DNA from: CBDUQI01 sp965369325
Lineage (GTDB): Bacteria; Pseudomonadota; Gammaproteobacteria; Steroidobacterales; JBCBZW01
NCBI GenBank assembly: GCA_965369325.1
Contig: CBDUQI010000012.1
Coordinates: 1-49,909 of the forward strand
Direction of reading: 5' to 3'
Length of the DNA stretch: 49,909 nt
The number at the start of each line of letters is the position of its first letter. The stretch's first letter is position 1. The position numbers and the translations under genes are program-made. Under the pieces are notes generated by a model. It saw nothing but the letters and a program-made list of their open reading frames with translations, searched no databases and was not told the DNA's origin. Shown one piece after another: positions 42,284 through 49,909 of the stretch.

Positions 42284-43726
42284 ATGAGCAACGAAGTAAC
42301 CGGTAGCTTGATTAATGGTCAGTGGCACAGCGAGGGCGATGTCTTTGTCAGCATTAACCCCTCGGATACCGCTGATGTGGTTGGACGCTTTGCCAGCGCG
42401 GATGCCGCCCAGTGCGAGGCGGCTATTAGCAGTGCCGGCGCAGCGTTCGCGCAGTGGTCGCAGAGCCCGCTGGAGCAGCGCAAGGCAGTGCTGGATTTTA
42501 TCGGCAATGAGCTAATTGCCAACAGCCAGGAGCTAGGCAAGCTGGTGGCACGCGAAGAGGGCAAGCCGCTGGCCGAGGGCGTCGGCGAGGTGTACCGCGC
42601 TGGGCAGTTCTTTCAGTACTACGCCGCCGAGGTGTTGCGGCAAATGGGCGAGATGGCAAGCTCCGTTCGCCCGGGCGTTGATGTGGAGGTGACGCGCGAG
42701 CCGCTCGGTGTCATTGGCATTATCACGCCGTGGAATTTTCCGATCGCAGTGGCGGCTTGGAAGATTGCCCCGGCCCTCGCCTTTGGCAATTGCGTTGTCC
42801 TTAAACCGTCCGAAGTGGTGCCGGCCAGCGCCTGCGCGTTTGCTAATATTATCCACCGCAGCGATCTGCCCGCAGGCGTGTTCAACCTACTGCTGGGTCC
42901 CGGTGAGAGCACCGGTGAGGCGCTTGCCTGCTCCTCACGCCTGGATGCCATTTCCTTTACCGGCTCGGTGCCGATCGGGCGGCGCATCGCGCAAAACGCA
43001 GTGCAGAACATGGCGCGCGTACAGTTGGAGATGGGCAGCAAGAACGCACTAGTGGTGCTGGACGACGCTGATCTGGACACGGCAATCCAGTGTGCTATTA
43101 ACGGGGCCTACTTTGGCACCGGGCAAAAGTGCACGGCCTCCTCGCGGTTGGTTGTTGAGCGCGGCATTCATGAGGAGTTTGTTGAGCGCATGATTAGCGC
43201 TGCCGATGCGCTGGTTGTCGGTCATGCGCTGGACCAAGGCACGCAGATTGGTCCGGTGGTGGATGAGCGTCAACTGAAGAAAAATCTGGGCTATATTGAG
43301 CTGGGTCGAACCGAAGGTGCCAGTCTGGCGACGGGCGGCGAGCGGGTGAGCATGAGCAGCGATGGATACTACATGCGCCCAGCCCTGTTTGTAGAGAGCA
43401 CCAACAGTATGCGCGTGAACCGCGAAGAGATGTTCGGACCAATTGCCTGCGTGATCAAAGTGGATGACTATGATGAGGCGCTGGCCGTGTCGAACGACTC
43501 CGACTTTGGGCTCACCTCAGGCATCCTCACCGGCTCGCTGCATCGGGCGGCGCACTTCAAACGCCACTCGCAGTCCGGGTGTGTGATGGTGAATTTGCCA
43601 ACGGCAGGCACCGACTATCACGTGCCGTTTGGCGGGCGCAAGGGCTCCAGTTACGGACCGCGCGAGCAGGGCCAATACGCAAAAGAATTCTACACCGTGG
43701 TGAAGACCAGTTACATCAGTGCCTGA
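42284..43726 (+). CDS. Aldehyde dehydrogenase, 2-oxoglutarate semialdehyde type
   Basis: A 480-aa NAD(P) aldehyde dehydrogenase. TPWNFP has Asn151, VVLKPSE Lys174, the general base is Glu249 in LEMGSKN, and the nucleophile Cys283 is in GQKCTASS. The end motif YHVPFGGRKGSSYGPREQGQYAKEFYT resembles 2,5-dioxopentanoate dehydrogenases (2-oxoglutarate semialdehyde, KGSADH), which end hydroxyproline, arabinose and glucarate breakdown. With the DpkA-like gene this suggests degradation of a proline/hydroxyproline-related compound. The next gene overlaps or starts within 20 nt of its stop. Substrate specificity is a homology-based guess. Confidence 0.85.
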   Translation: MSNEVTGSLINGQWHSEGDVFVSINPSDTADVVGRFASADAAQCEAAISSAGAAFAQWSQSPLEQRKAVLDFIGNELIANSQELGKLVAREEGKPLAEGVGEVYRAGQFFQYYAAEVLRQMGEMASSVRPGVDVEVTREPLGVIGIITPWNFPIAVAAWKIAPALAFGNCVVLKPSEVVPASACAFANIIHRSDLPAGVFNLLLGPGESTGEALACSSRLDAISFTGSVPIGRRIAQNAVQNMARVQLEMGSKNALVVLDDADLDTAIQCAINGAYFGTGQKCTASSRLVVERGIHEEFVERMISAADALVVGHALDQGTQIGPVVDERQLKKNLGYIELGRTEGASLATGGERVSMSSDGYYMRPALFVESTNSMRVNREEMFGPIACVIKVDDYDEALAVSNDSDFGLTSGILTGSLHRAAHFKRHSQSGCVMVNLPTAGTDYHVPFGGRKGSSYGPREQGQYAKEFYTVVKTSYISA

Positions 43727-43745
43727 TGCTACGGATGCAAGCGAT

Positions 43746-44720
43746 ATGCTGATTATCGATGGGCTGCAGTACGTTAATTGGAACCGCGCGTTGTTCGAGC
43801 AGGCTCGCGAGGGCGGCGTCAACGCGATCCACGTGACGATTGCTTACTGGGAGAACACGCAGGAGACGCTGGCGAACGTTGGCGACTGGCGTCGGCGATT
43901 TGTTGAGTACGCCGATCTGATCATGCCCGTCAGTACGGCGCAGGATATCGGTCAGGCGCGCGAGCGGGGCCGCGTGGGCATCATTCTGGGCTTTCAAAAC
44001 TGCTCGCCCCTGGAGGATGATCTGCGCATGGTGGCCACCTGGCATGAGCTAGGTGTGCGCATCATGCAACTGAGTTATAACAACCAGAGCCTGCTGGCGA
44101 CCGGCTGTTACGAAGAGGCAGATGCCGGCATTACCCGCTTTGGGCGAGAAGTCATTCGCGAGATGAACCGGGTGGGTATGGTGGTGGACATGTCGCACAG
44201 CGCCGAGCACTCTACCCTGCAGGCGATCGCCTTGTCGGAGCGCCCGATTGCCATTACTCATGCCAACCCGGCATCGTTTCATGCTGCGCTCAGAAACAAG
44301 TCCGACGCTGTGCTCAAAGCGTTGGCGGAGTCCGGCGGAATGCTGGGCCTGAGCTTGTATCCGTTCCACTTACATAATGGGTCGAATTGCACCTTAAGCG
44401 ACTTTTGCAGCATGGTTTACGACACCGCTGAACTGATGGGCGTCGAATGTATTGGCATTGGCTCGGATCTGTGTCAAAACTGGGGTTACGAGACGCTGGA
44501 GTGGATGCGCAGTGGGCGTTGGGCAGCGGCACCTGATTATGGTGAAGGCGACGCGAGCAACGCCGATTGGCCGGCTCAGCCAGGGTGGTTCAGCAACAGT
44601 CTGCACTTTGGCAACATCGCGCGAGGCTTGGGCGAGGCTGGATTTGATGCACAGGACGTACAGAACATTATGGGGCGCAACTGGCTGCGGTTTTTCGAGC
44701 ACGCCTTTATCGCGAGCTAA
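43746..44720 (+). CDS. Non-canonical M19-family (membrane dipeptidase-like) protein
   Basis: A 324-aa amidohydrolase-fold protein of the M19 family. VDMSHSAEHST carries a metal-type His, ITHANPASFH another, and GIGSDLCQNWG replaces the GIGSDFDG-type loop. The start, LIIDGLQYVNW, lacks the HxD zinc motif of true renal dipeptidases; the same replacement occurs in M19-like genes next to dimethylglycine and betaine catabolism genes. It is therefore unlikely to be an ordinary dipeptidase. A GTG at 43719 is an alternative start that overlaps the aldehyde dehydrogenase stop by 8 nt; I prefer ATG 43746, where family sequence begins. Neither has a good SD. Co-transcribed with the flanking genes. Confidence 0.78.
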   Translation: MLIIDGLQYVNWNRALFEQAREGGVNAIHVTIAYWENTQETLANVGDWRRRFVEYADLIMPVSTAQDIGQARERGRVGIILGFQNCSPLEDDLRMVATWHELGVRIMQLSYNNQSLLATGCYEEADAGITRFGREVIREMNRVGMVVDMSHSAEHSTLQAIALSERPIAITHANPASFHAALRNKSDAVLKALAESGGMLGLSLYPFHLHNGSNCTLSDFCSMVYDTAELMGVECIGIGSDLCQNWGYETLEWMRSGRWAAAPDYGEGDASNADWPAQPGWFSNSLHFGNIARGLGEAGFDAQDVQNIMGRNWLRFFEHAFIAS

Positions 44721-44750
44721 TCGCGCCCACCCGGACATGGAGGCCACGGC

Positions 44751-47270
44751 ATGCAGTCCGTGAGCGTCCCCGCGACACTGCGCGCACCAGAACGGGTGAT
44801 GGACTTGCGCCGACTCGGCAGCCTGTACCAGTACCCGTTGAGTTTCATGCGCATCGTGGTCCGTCACATGATGCGCGAGCGCTGGCGCATCACGGCGCCT
44901 CGCTTCGATCTGGATGAGCTGGGCAACGGTGTTGCGATCTATCAGATCGAGACCCCTAGCGAAGTGTTCAGTTTTGTGGTGTTCACCAACGATGTTGATC
45001 CGGCGTACCGGGTCGACCGGGTGATTGCCGAAGTGTGGGATATGACGGTTACGTTGTGCGCCGGGCCCGTGGATGCCGCACGGCTGCGGCGGCTGAGCGA
45101 AAACGTCCCCCGGCAGGAAAAAGGCCGCTTCGATTCGCGCTGCATCGTGCTGTCGCGAGCCAACAAGAGCATGCGCAACTTCCAGTACGTGGTGGATACG
45201 CTGTCCGCGGGTGCGCAGCCGGAGCTGGCACAGATGGCGCGGGTGGGGTATCTGTATCGCACCACGGCGGTGTACGGCAGCGGCAAGTTTGGCATGGCGG
45301 ACTGGGAGCGCGTGCGCACCCGTTACCCCGATTTGTCAACGCCTTTTGCGGCAGAGATGCTCACCTGCTATCTGATTCGCCAGTTTTCGCTGGATCAGGC
45401 CGACTATCTGGCTCGCCGTCGTGCGCCGGAGACCGCGGTGGCGATGGATGAGAAGATCAAACGATACATGGGCATTGGCAATGCGACTGGCCTTGGCATG
45501 GCGCCGTATCTGATTACCCATCCGTTGTTGATTGATCGCTGGGTGTCGGTGCGCGAAACGGCGCTGGCCCGCGTGCTAACGCAAACCGAGGTGCAGCCGG
45601 ATTCTCTCGCCCGCCTGGATAAGCTGTTATCCCGCGCCGCAACGCATCTTGCTCAAACCGAGACTGGTAGCCCACCACAGAATGCGCTGAACAAATTGAT
45701 ACGGGAGGAGGTGCTGACCTGTCAGCGGTGGTTGGCACAGCACGGCCACTCCCTGGCGGGCTGGCCCGCGCTGTGCACACATGCGCAGAAACACTACGAC
45801 GTGGAAACACAGGAGCTGCTGAACTCCTTGCTGATGGAACTGTACCCTGAGTTAATCGAGGATCTGGAGTCCTCGCTAAGTGTGAGCCAGGAACAATACC
45901 CGCTGCAGGCGCAGATGCCACTCAGCCGATTGCGTGAGTTGATTGAGCAGCGCTATGCGTGGGCGCTGGCATTCGATTTTTCGTCCGCGCATGAGCAAGC
46001 TGTGTTCTGGTACCAGTCGGAAGACAAAATGGAACCTCGGCTGGGTGATCGCGCGGTCGAGCCTGGCGTGCGCCGCGAGCTTGGCATGGGCGTTGCGCGC
46101 GCGGTGCAAGCTTGTTATCAGACGCTGCTGCACAGTACGCATGCCTTACCATCGACGGTTGGCGAGTTTGTGTGCACCCACTCTGAGCATCGTGCCACGG
46201 TCTGCCGTATTCAGACCATGGCGAACACCCCCTACGGTGATATCCAATCCAATCTACTTTCGGCTGATGTGCTTCCCACGCAACTGCTGCGCTGCAAGCT
46301 TTCATTCTTTGGTGTCGGCAAGTTCGATCCTCAGTCTCGCTTGTGGGTGCGCAACACGATGTTTCAGGGGGCGCCGATCAGCAGCGACATCGGCCAGCCG
46401 TTTGAAGATGATTGGTACTTCCCGGTCGCCCCGACGGGCAGTGCTGCGCCTTGCGCTGGCGATGCCGAGCGAACAGATGAGGACGGCGAGGTGCAACATA
46501 GAGCGTCGGTGAATGAGTTGCAGGGTCTGCTCTCGCGTGCTTTCAAGGCGCTGTACGGCCAAGGCTGTGATAGCGCTGAGTGTGCAGCGATGGTGTTGTG
46601 GCTGCAGCGCCACGGACTGGGTGGTGTCGAGACGTTAGCCGCGATGTTGCCGGCACTTGAGCAAGACCCGACTTGCGGGCTGGTACTAAGCGAGTCTGAC
46701 CGGCGCCATGCAACGCTCGACGTGCGGGGCTCGAACGTGTGGTTAGCGCTGTGTGCCGCGACCGATCTGGCCATCGCCAAAGCATCCGCGGATGAGGCGG
46801 TGCAGTTGCGCATCGCCCGTCTGGCAGCGGTGCCCATGGGCATCGTGCCAGGTGCGGCGCGTTGCGCCGCAGCCGGCCTTTTTGTGTTCGCCGAATGGTA
46901 TGACGTGTGGCAACCCGGTCGTTACCACCGGGTAACCGCCACGCCGCAGCACTCGCACCCGCACTATGAGCAATTCGACCTGGCCCCGCCTGCCAAGCCC
47001 GCAACGACGGATGAGGGCCAGCAGCCGGATATGCTCACCCTGTGGTGCACGGCCAATGCGAAGCAGTATCGCGCCGCCCTCGCCAAGGGGGTTGATGTTA
47101 GTCGCGCACAGGCACATCGTGAATGGCTGCCTGAGTGGCTGCAACAGTACGCACAGCAAAGCGCGAGATGGGGGGTGAGTGTGCCGCGCCCGCACTACGA
47201 CGCGCTGACCAATGTGGCGGCGCGGTTGCTGGTGCCCAACAGCGAGCAGTCCTACCGCAGCGCGGGGTAA
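44751..47270 (+). CDS. Large protein of unknown function with a DUF3726-like C-terminal part
   Basis: An 839-aa soluble-looking protein I do not recognise as a whole. No signal peptide or transmembrane segment. Residues about 1-280 form a mixed alpha/beta region rich in aromatic residues and charged residues (YQIETPSEVFSFVVFTND, RNFQYVVDTLSAG, GNATGLGMAPYLITHPLL). About 290-470 is largely helical. From about 585 to 705, SVNELQGLLSRAFKAL, AAMVLWLQRHGLGGVETLAA and the PMGIVPGAARCAAAG region resemble DUF3726 proteins. RBS GGAGG 7 nt before ATG 44751. It lies 30 nt after the M19 gene and 125 nt before the BCCT gene, within one likely operon. It may be a catabolic enzyme subunit or a dedicated partner of its neighbours. 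Confidence 0.75.
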   Translation: MQSVSVPATLRAPERVMDLRRLGSLYQYPLSFMRIVVRHMMRERWRITAPRFDLDELGNGVAIYQIETPSEVFSFVVFTNDVDPAYRVDRVIAEVWDMTVTLCAGPVDAARLRRLSENVPRQEKGRFDSRCIVLSRANKSMRNFQYVVDTLSAGAQPELAQMARVGYLYRTTAVYGSGKFGMADWERVRTRYPDLSTPFAAEMLTCYLIRQFSLDQADYLARRRAPETAVAMDEKIKRYMGIGNATGLGMAPYLITHPLLIDRWVSVRETALARVLTQTEVQPDSLARLDKLLSRAATHLAQTETGSPPQNALNKLIREEVLTCQRWLAQHGHSLAGWPALCTHAQKHYDVETQELLNSLLMELYPELIEDLESSLSVSQEQYPLQAQMPLSRLRELIEQRYAWALAFDFSSAHEQAVFWYQSEDKMEPRLGDRAVEPGVRRELGMGVARAVQACYQTLLHSTHALPSTVGEFVCTHSEHRATVCRIQTMANTPYGDIQSNLLSADVLPTQLLRCKLSFFGVGKFDPQSRLWVRNTMFQGAPISSDIGQPFEDDWYFPVAPTGSAAPCAGDAERTDEDGEVQHRASVNELQGLLSRAFKALYGQGCDSAECAAMVLWLQRHGLGGVETLAAMLPALEQDPTCGLVLSESDRRHATLDVRGSNVWLALCAATDLAIAKASADEAVQLRIARLAAVPMGIVPGAARCAAAGLFVFAEWYDVWQPGRYHRVTATPQHSHPHYEQFDLAPPAKPATTDEGQQPDMLTLWCTANAKQYRAALAKGVDVSRAQAHREWLPEWLQQYAQQSARWGVSVPRPHYDALTNVAARLLVPNSEQSYRSAG

Positions 47271-47395
47271 AACCTACCTGTGCTGTACCCCGCATCACGC
47301 TCCCGCGCCTGCCGTGAACGCCGCCCTGAGCGGTTGGGGTATGCCGGTGCAGCGCTTGCTATTGCGTGCGCATGCCGCCATGCTGGCGACCCATT

Positions 47396-48943
47396 ATGAC
47401 GACACCAGTGGATTCTTCGTCTCCCTCTTCCGGTGCGCCCGGGATCGAGTGGCTTACCTTCGGCCTCAGCGGTGGCTTGCTGCTGCTGTTCGTGCTGTTT
47501 GCCGCCGCCGATCTAGAGGGGCTGACGGCGCTTGTGGGTACCACGTTTTCCTGGTCAACCCGTTTGTTCGGGGCCTATTGGCAGCTGCTGATGTTGGCCA
47601 CCTTTTTTGTGGGCCTGTACGTGGCGCTGGGCTCGGCGGGCGCTGCCCGCCTCGGCAATCTGGCCGCGCCGGAGATAACCACCTTTAAGTGGTGCGCCAT
47701 TTTGATGTGCACACTGCTGGCTGGGGGCGGCGTGTTTTTTGCGGCGGCTGAGCCGCTGGCGCATTTTCTGTCTCCACCGCCACTGTTCGACGTGGCACCG
47801 GCCAGCGCGGCGGCTGCGTACCCGGCGCTGGCGCAGAGTTTCATGCACTGGGGCTTTCTGGCCTGGGCCATTCTGGGTAGCCTGAGCACCATTGTCCTGA
47901 TGCATCTGCACTACAACAAGGGGTTGCCGCTGCAGCCACGCACTCTTCTGTATCCCGTATTTGGGCGTTTTGCTATCGATAGCTGGCTGGGCAGCGTGGC
48001 AGATGCGGCCTGCGTGATCGCAGTGGTGGCCGGTACCGTAGGTCCGATCGGGTTTCTGGGGTTGCAGGTGAGTTCTGGGCTGGCCGAACTGTTCGGTGTT
48101 GCCGATGAGTTTTCCACCCAGGCAACGATAGTGGTCGGACTGATTTTTATTTACACGTTCTCGACCGTGTCGGGCATCCACCGCGGTATCCAGATACTGA
48201 GCTCGTTCAATGTGGTGCTCGCGTTCTGCCTGATGGCGTTTATTCTGCTGGTCGGACCCACCGCGTTTATCGTCGACAGCCTAGTGCAATCGACCGGGGT
48301 GTACGTGTCTAACTTTATTCCTATGGCCACCTATCGGGCTGAACCTGCCTGGCTGGATTCCTGGACCGTGTTCTTCTTTGGCTGGTTTATCGGTTACGGT
48401 CCGATGATGGCCATGTTTATCGCCCGTATTTCCAACGGCCGTAAATTGCGCGAGGTGGTGATTACTGTTTCGGTGCTGGCGCCGATCGTCACCATGATCT
48501 GGTTTACCATTCTAGGGGGCACGGGGCTGGCGTTTGAGTTGGCCAATCCCGGTTCCGTGTCGGCGCCGTTTGAAGGCTTTAATATGCCGGCCGCGCTGTT
48601 GGCGATTACTCAGCAGCTGCCGTTTGGCTTTGTTGTCTCGTTGTTGTTTCTGGTACTGACTACTGTGTTTGTCGCGACGACCGGCGATTCGATGACCTAC
48701 ACGGTCTCCATGGCCATGAGCGGGCAGGAAGACCCACCCGCGCCGCTGCGAATTTTCTGGGGCGTAATGATGGGTGTGCTGGCGATTGTTTTGATCCGGG
48801 TTGGTGCCGGGGGCATTTCCGCACTGCAGTCGTTTATCGTGGTTACCGCGGTACCGGTATCGTTAATTTTACTGCCGGCGCTGTGGTCGGCCCCGGCCAT
48901 CGCACGTCGTCTGGCGCACGAGCAGGGGCTAGCAGCGCGTTGA
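47396..48943 (+). CDS. BCCT-family transporter (betaine/carnitine/choline type)
   Basis: A 515-aa carrier with about 12 hydrophobic segments. The signature region WTVFFFGWFIGYGPMMAMFIARISNGRKLREV is the BCCT motif, and VSSGLAELFG and TTGDSMTYTVSMAMSG lie in later helices. It would bring in a quaternary or zwitterionic amine, either for use as a solute or, here, as the substrate of the linked catabolic genes. I start at ATG 47396; GTG 47366 is in frame but adds Arg/Pro residues. The gap of 125 nt from the 839-aa protein gene has no strong terminator. The two aromatic residues that form the betaine box cannot be confirmed by eye. Confidence 0.85.
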   Translation: MTTPVDSSSPSSGAPGIEWLTFGLSGGLLLLFVLFAAADLEGLTALVGTTFSWSTRLFGAYWQLLMLATFFVGLYVALGSAGAARLGNLAAPEITTFKWCAILMCTLLAGGGVFFAAAEPLAHFLSPPPLFDVAPASAAAAYPALAQSFMHWGFLAWAILGSLSTIVLMHLHYNKGLPLQPRTLLYPVFGRFAIDSWLGSVADAACVIAVVAGTVGPIGFLGLQVSSGLAELFGVADEFSTQATIVVGLIFIYTFSTVSGIHRGIQILSSFNVVLAFCLMAFILLVGPTAFIVDSLVQSTGVYVSNFIPMATYRAEPAWLDSWTVFFFGWFIGYGPMMAMFIARISNGRKLREVVITVSVLAPIVTMIWFTILGGTGLAFELANPGSVSAPFEGFNMPAALLAITQQLPFGFVVSLLFLVLTTVFVATTGDSMTYTVSMAMSGQEDPPAPLRIFWGVMMGVLAIVLIRVGAGGISALQSFIVVTAVPVSLILLPALWSAPAIARRLAHEQGLAAR

Positions 48944-48990
48944 AAAGTCTCAGCCGGCGCGATACTACGTTGGCGGGTAGGGCAGGCATG

Positions 48991-49036
48991 AAAAAACGCG
49001 CGACCCGGTGGCGTCCTGCCACACGAATCGCGCGTT
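48991..49036 (-). terminator. Rho-independent terminator of the beta-propeller gene
   Basis: AACGCGCGA (48995-49003) pairs perfectly with TCGCGCGTT (49028-49036), with an inner GGTGGC/GCCAC stem. On the minus strand the hairpin is followed by a run of six T (complement of 48991-48996). It is 48 nt past the stop of the beta-propeller gene. The best terminator in the window. Confidence 0.85.
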
Positions 49037-49083
49037 GTCGCCGCAGCGACTGGGAGAGTGGGAACTGCGCCCGAGACGCTAGC

Positions 49084-49909
49084 CTAGCGTGCGGCCAGTC
49101 CGGAGACGCCAGCGGGCAGGCCGCTGTTGGAACCTGCGATGCCGGTCAGCCCACCGTTGGCCTCCACGATGTAATCGCCGATGCTGCCTGCGCCACTGTT
49201 CAACACGTAGAAGAAGCGCCCGTCAGCGGTTAGCGCTATATCCAGCGGGGCGTCGCCGACATTGGCGGCCGTCGCTTCCAGAAGTTCCAACTGCCCGTCA
49301 AAAGACACGCCGAAGCTGGAGACCGTATCGCTGCCGGTGTTGGACACGTAGATCAACCGGCCACCCGGGCTGGCAACCACCCAGCAGGCCGCGGTCTGCT
49401 CGGTGATGCTCTGGGTGTCCAGATTACGCAGCAGGCCATTGCGGCGCAGGTTGTGGGCGGAGACCATCGACTGGCCTTCGGCACCGCCGTTGGCCAGGCT
49501 GACGAAGAGCTGGTTACGCTTGCCGAAAGCAAAGCCGAAGGGTGTGTCGGCCTGGGCATCCAGCACCTCATGGTTGATTGGCGTGCCGGTCGGCCCCAGG
49601 CGATATACGTCGATCACGTTGGTGGCTTTCTCGGTGACGTACACTGAGGTGCCATCGGGGCTGAAGCCAATCTGCGCCGGCGCTGTGCCGGTGCTGCTCA
49701 GGCTGGCGTTAGCACCGTTGATTTTGAACAGACGTCCGTCAAACAGCAGGCGAAAGCCGGCAATGGTGTCATCGCCAGCGTTGACTACGTAGACCAGCTG
49801 GTCGTGCTGTGCCACGCTCACTGGCATCAGGCCGCCGGAGTTGATGGTGTGCACATGCGAGAGCCCGTCATCCAATCCCGAAAACACACTGAGGTCGTTG
49901 CTGCCAGCA
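49084..49909 (-). CDS. Beta-propeller (lactonase-type, NHL/YVTN-like) protein, 5' end outside window
   Basis: The C-terminal 275 or so residues of a propeller protein; the frame stays open to the window edge, so the start is missing. Repeats of about 45 aa end in phrases such as LVYVVNAGDDTIAGFRL, SVYVTEKATNVIDVYRL, LIYVSNTGSDTVSSFGV and FFYVLNSGAGSIGDYIV, each a blade with the YV.N/D.. D.V..F pattern of 6-phosphogluconolactonase/YVTN propellers. The Gly/Asn/Asp-rich surface suggests an exported protein, but the signal is beyond the window. A terminator follows its stop. Function unknown; it may bind or hydrolyse lactones or act as a scaffold. Confidence 0.8.
   Translation of the reverse strand, partial: AGSNDLSVFSGLDDGLSHVHTINSGGLMPVSVAQHDQLVYVVNAGDDTIAGFRLLFDGRLFKINGANASLSSTGTAPAQIGFSPDGTSVYVTEKATNVIDVYRLGPTGTPINHEVLDAQADTPFGFAFGKRNQLFVSLANGGAEGQSMVSAHNLRRNGLLRNLDTQSITEQTAACWVVASPGGRLIYVSNTGSDTVSSFGVSFDGQLELLEATAANVGDAPLDIALTADGRFFYVLNSGAGSIGDYIVEANGGLTGIAGSNSGLPAGVSGLAAR

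Overview
The window is a GC-rich, densely coded stretch of a bacterial chromosome carrying about 38 genes. Almost all of them are metabolic, and there is no sign of phage, insertion sequences, CRISPR or RNA genes. A TonB-dependent receptor, Tat and lipoprotein signals, a FadE/FadB-type beta-oxidation pair and a BCCT carrier point to an aerobic Gram-negative heterotroph. A marine-type gammaproteobacterium is my best guess, but that is inference from gene style only.

Left part (1-11640). A PP2C phosphatase, cut by the window edge, overlaps a small Ser/Thr kinase-like gene. Then come an alanine/serine-glyoxylate-type aminotransferase, a PhzF-family isomerase, and a secreted M23 peptidase with calcium-type repeats and a C-terminal tandem-repeat region. 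A GMC oxidoreductase with a four-cysteine motif is coupled to an NnrU-like membrane protein. Next are a divergent membrane-anchored metallophosphoesterase, a YdcZ-type membrane protein and a YciI-like protein.

Molybdenum and sulfur region (11776-21242). A bis-PGD-type molybdopterin oxidoreductase is followed 2 nt later by a fusion of homocysteine S-methyltransferase and a SAM-dependent methyltransferase. Converging on it is a tight five-gene operon: metY, an alpha/beta hydrolase, a [2Fe-2S] subunit, a Tat-exported molybdenum hydroxylase subunit and a diheme cytochrome c.

Middle (21243-31201). After a 434-nt divergent intergenic region come acyl-CoA dehydrogenase, the FadB/FadJ-type multifunctional protein and a cytochrome c lipoprotein. 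A small membrane protein follows, then a glutathione S-transferase whose leader can pair with its own ribosome-binding site. A PLP amino-acid decarboxylase lies divergent from an M20 peptidase, and an orphan family-3 solute-binding lipoprotein closes the section.

Right part. On the minus strand (39815 to 31339) six genes form one apparent operon: TonB receptor, arylsulfatase, MFS carrier, SDR dehydrogenase, class III PLP enzyme of the phospho-lyase type and an APH-fold kinase. I read it as uptake, desulfation, phosphorylation, elimination and redox steps for an amino-alcohol-like sulfate ester; this is inference. On the plus strand, after a YdeI-like gene and a DUF952 gene expanded by a hexanucleotide repeat, lies a second cluster (41254-48943): DpkA-like imine reductase, 2-oxoglutarate semialdehyde-type dehydrogenase, non-canonical M19 protein, an 839-residue protein I do not recognise, and a BCCT carrier. 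It looks like uptake and breakdown of a betaine or cyclic imino acid. A beta-propeller gene with a clear terminator runs off the right edge. These two right-hand clusters and the molybdenum/methyltransferase region are the best candidates for undescribed systems.
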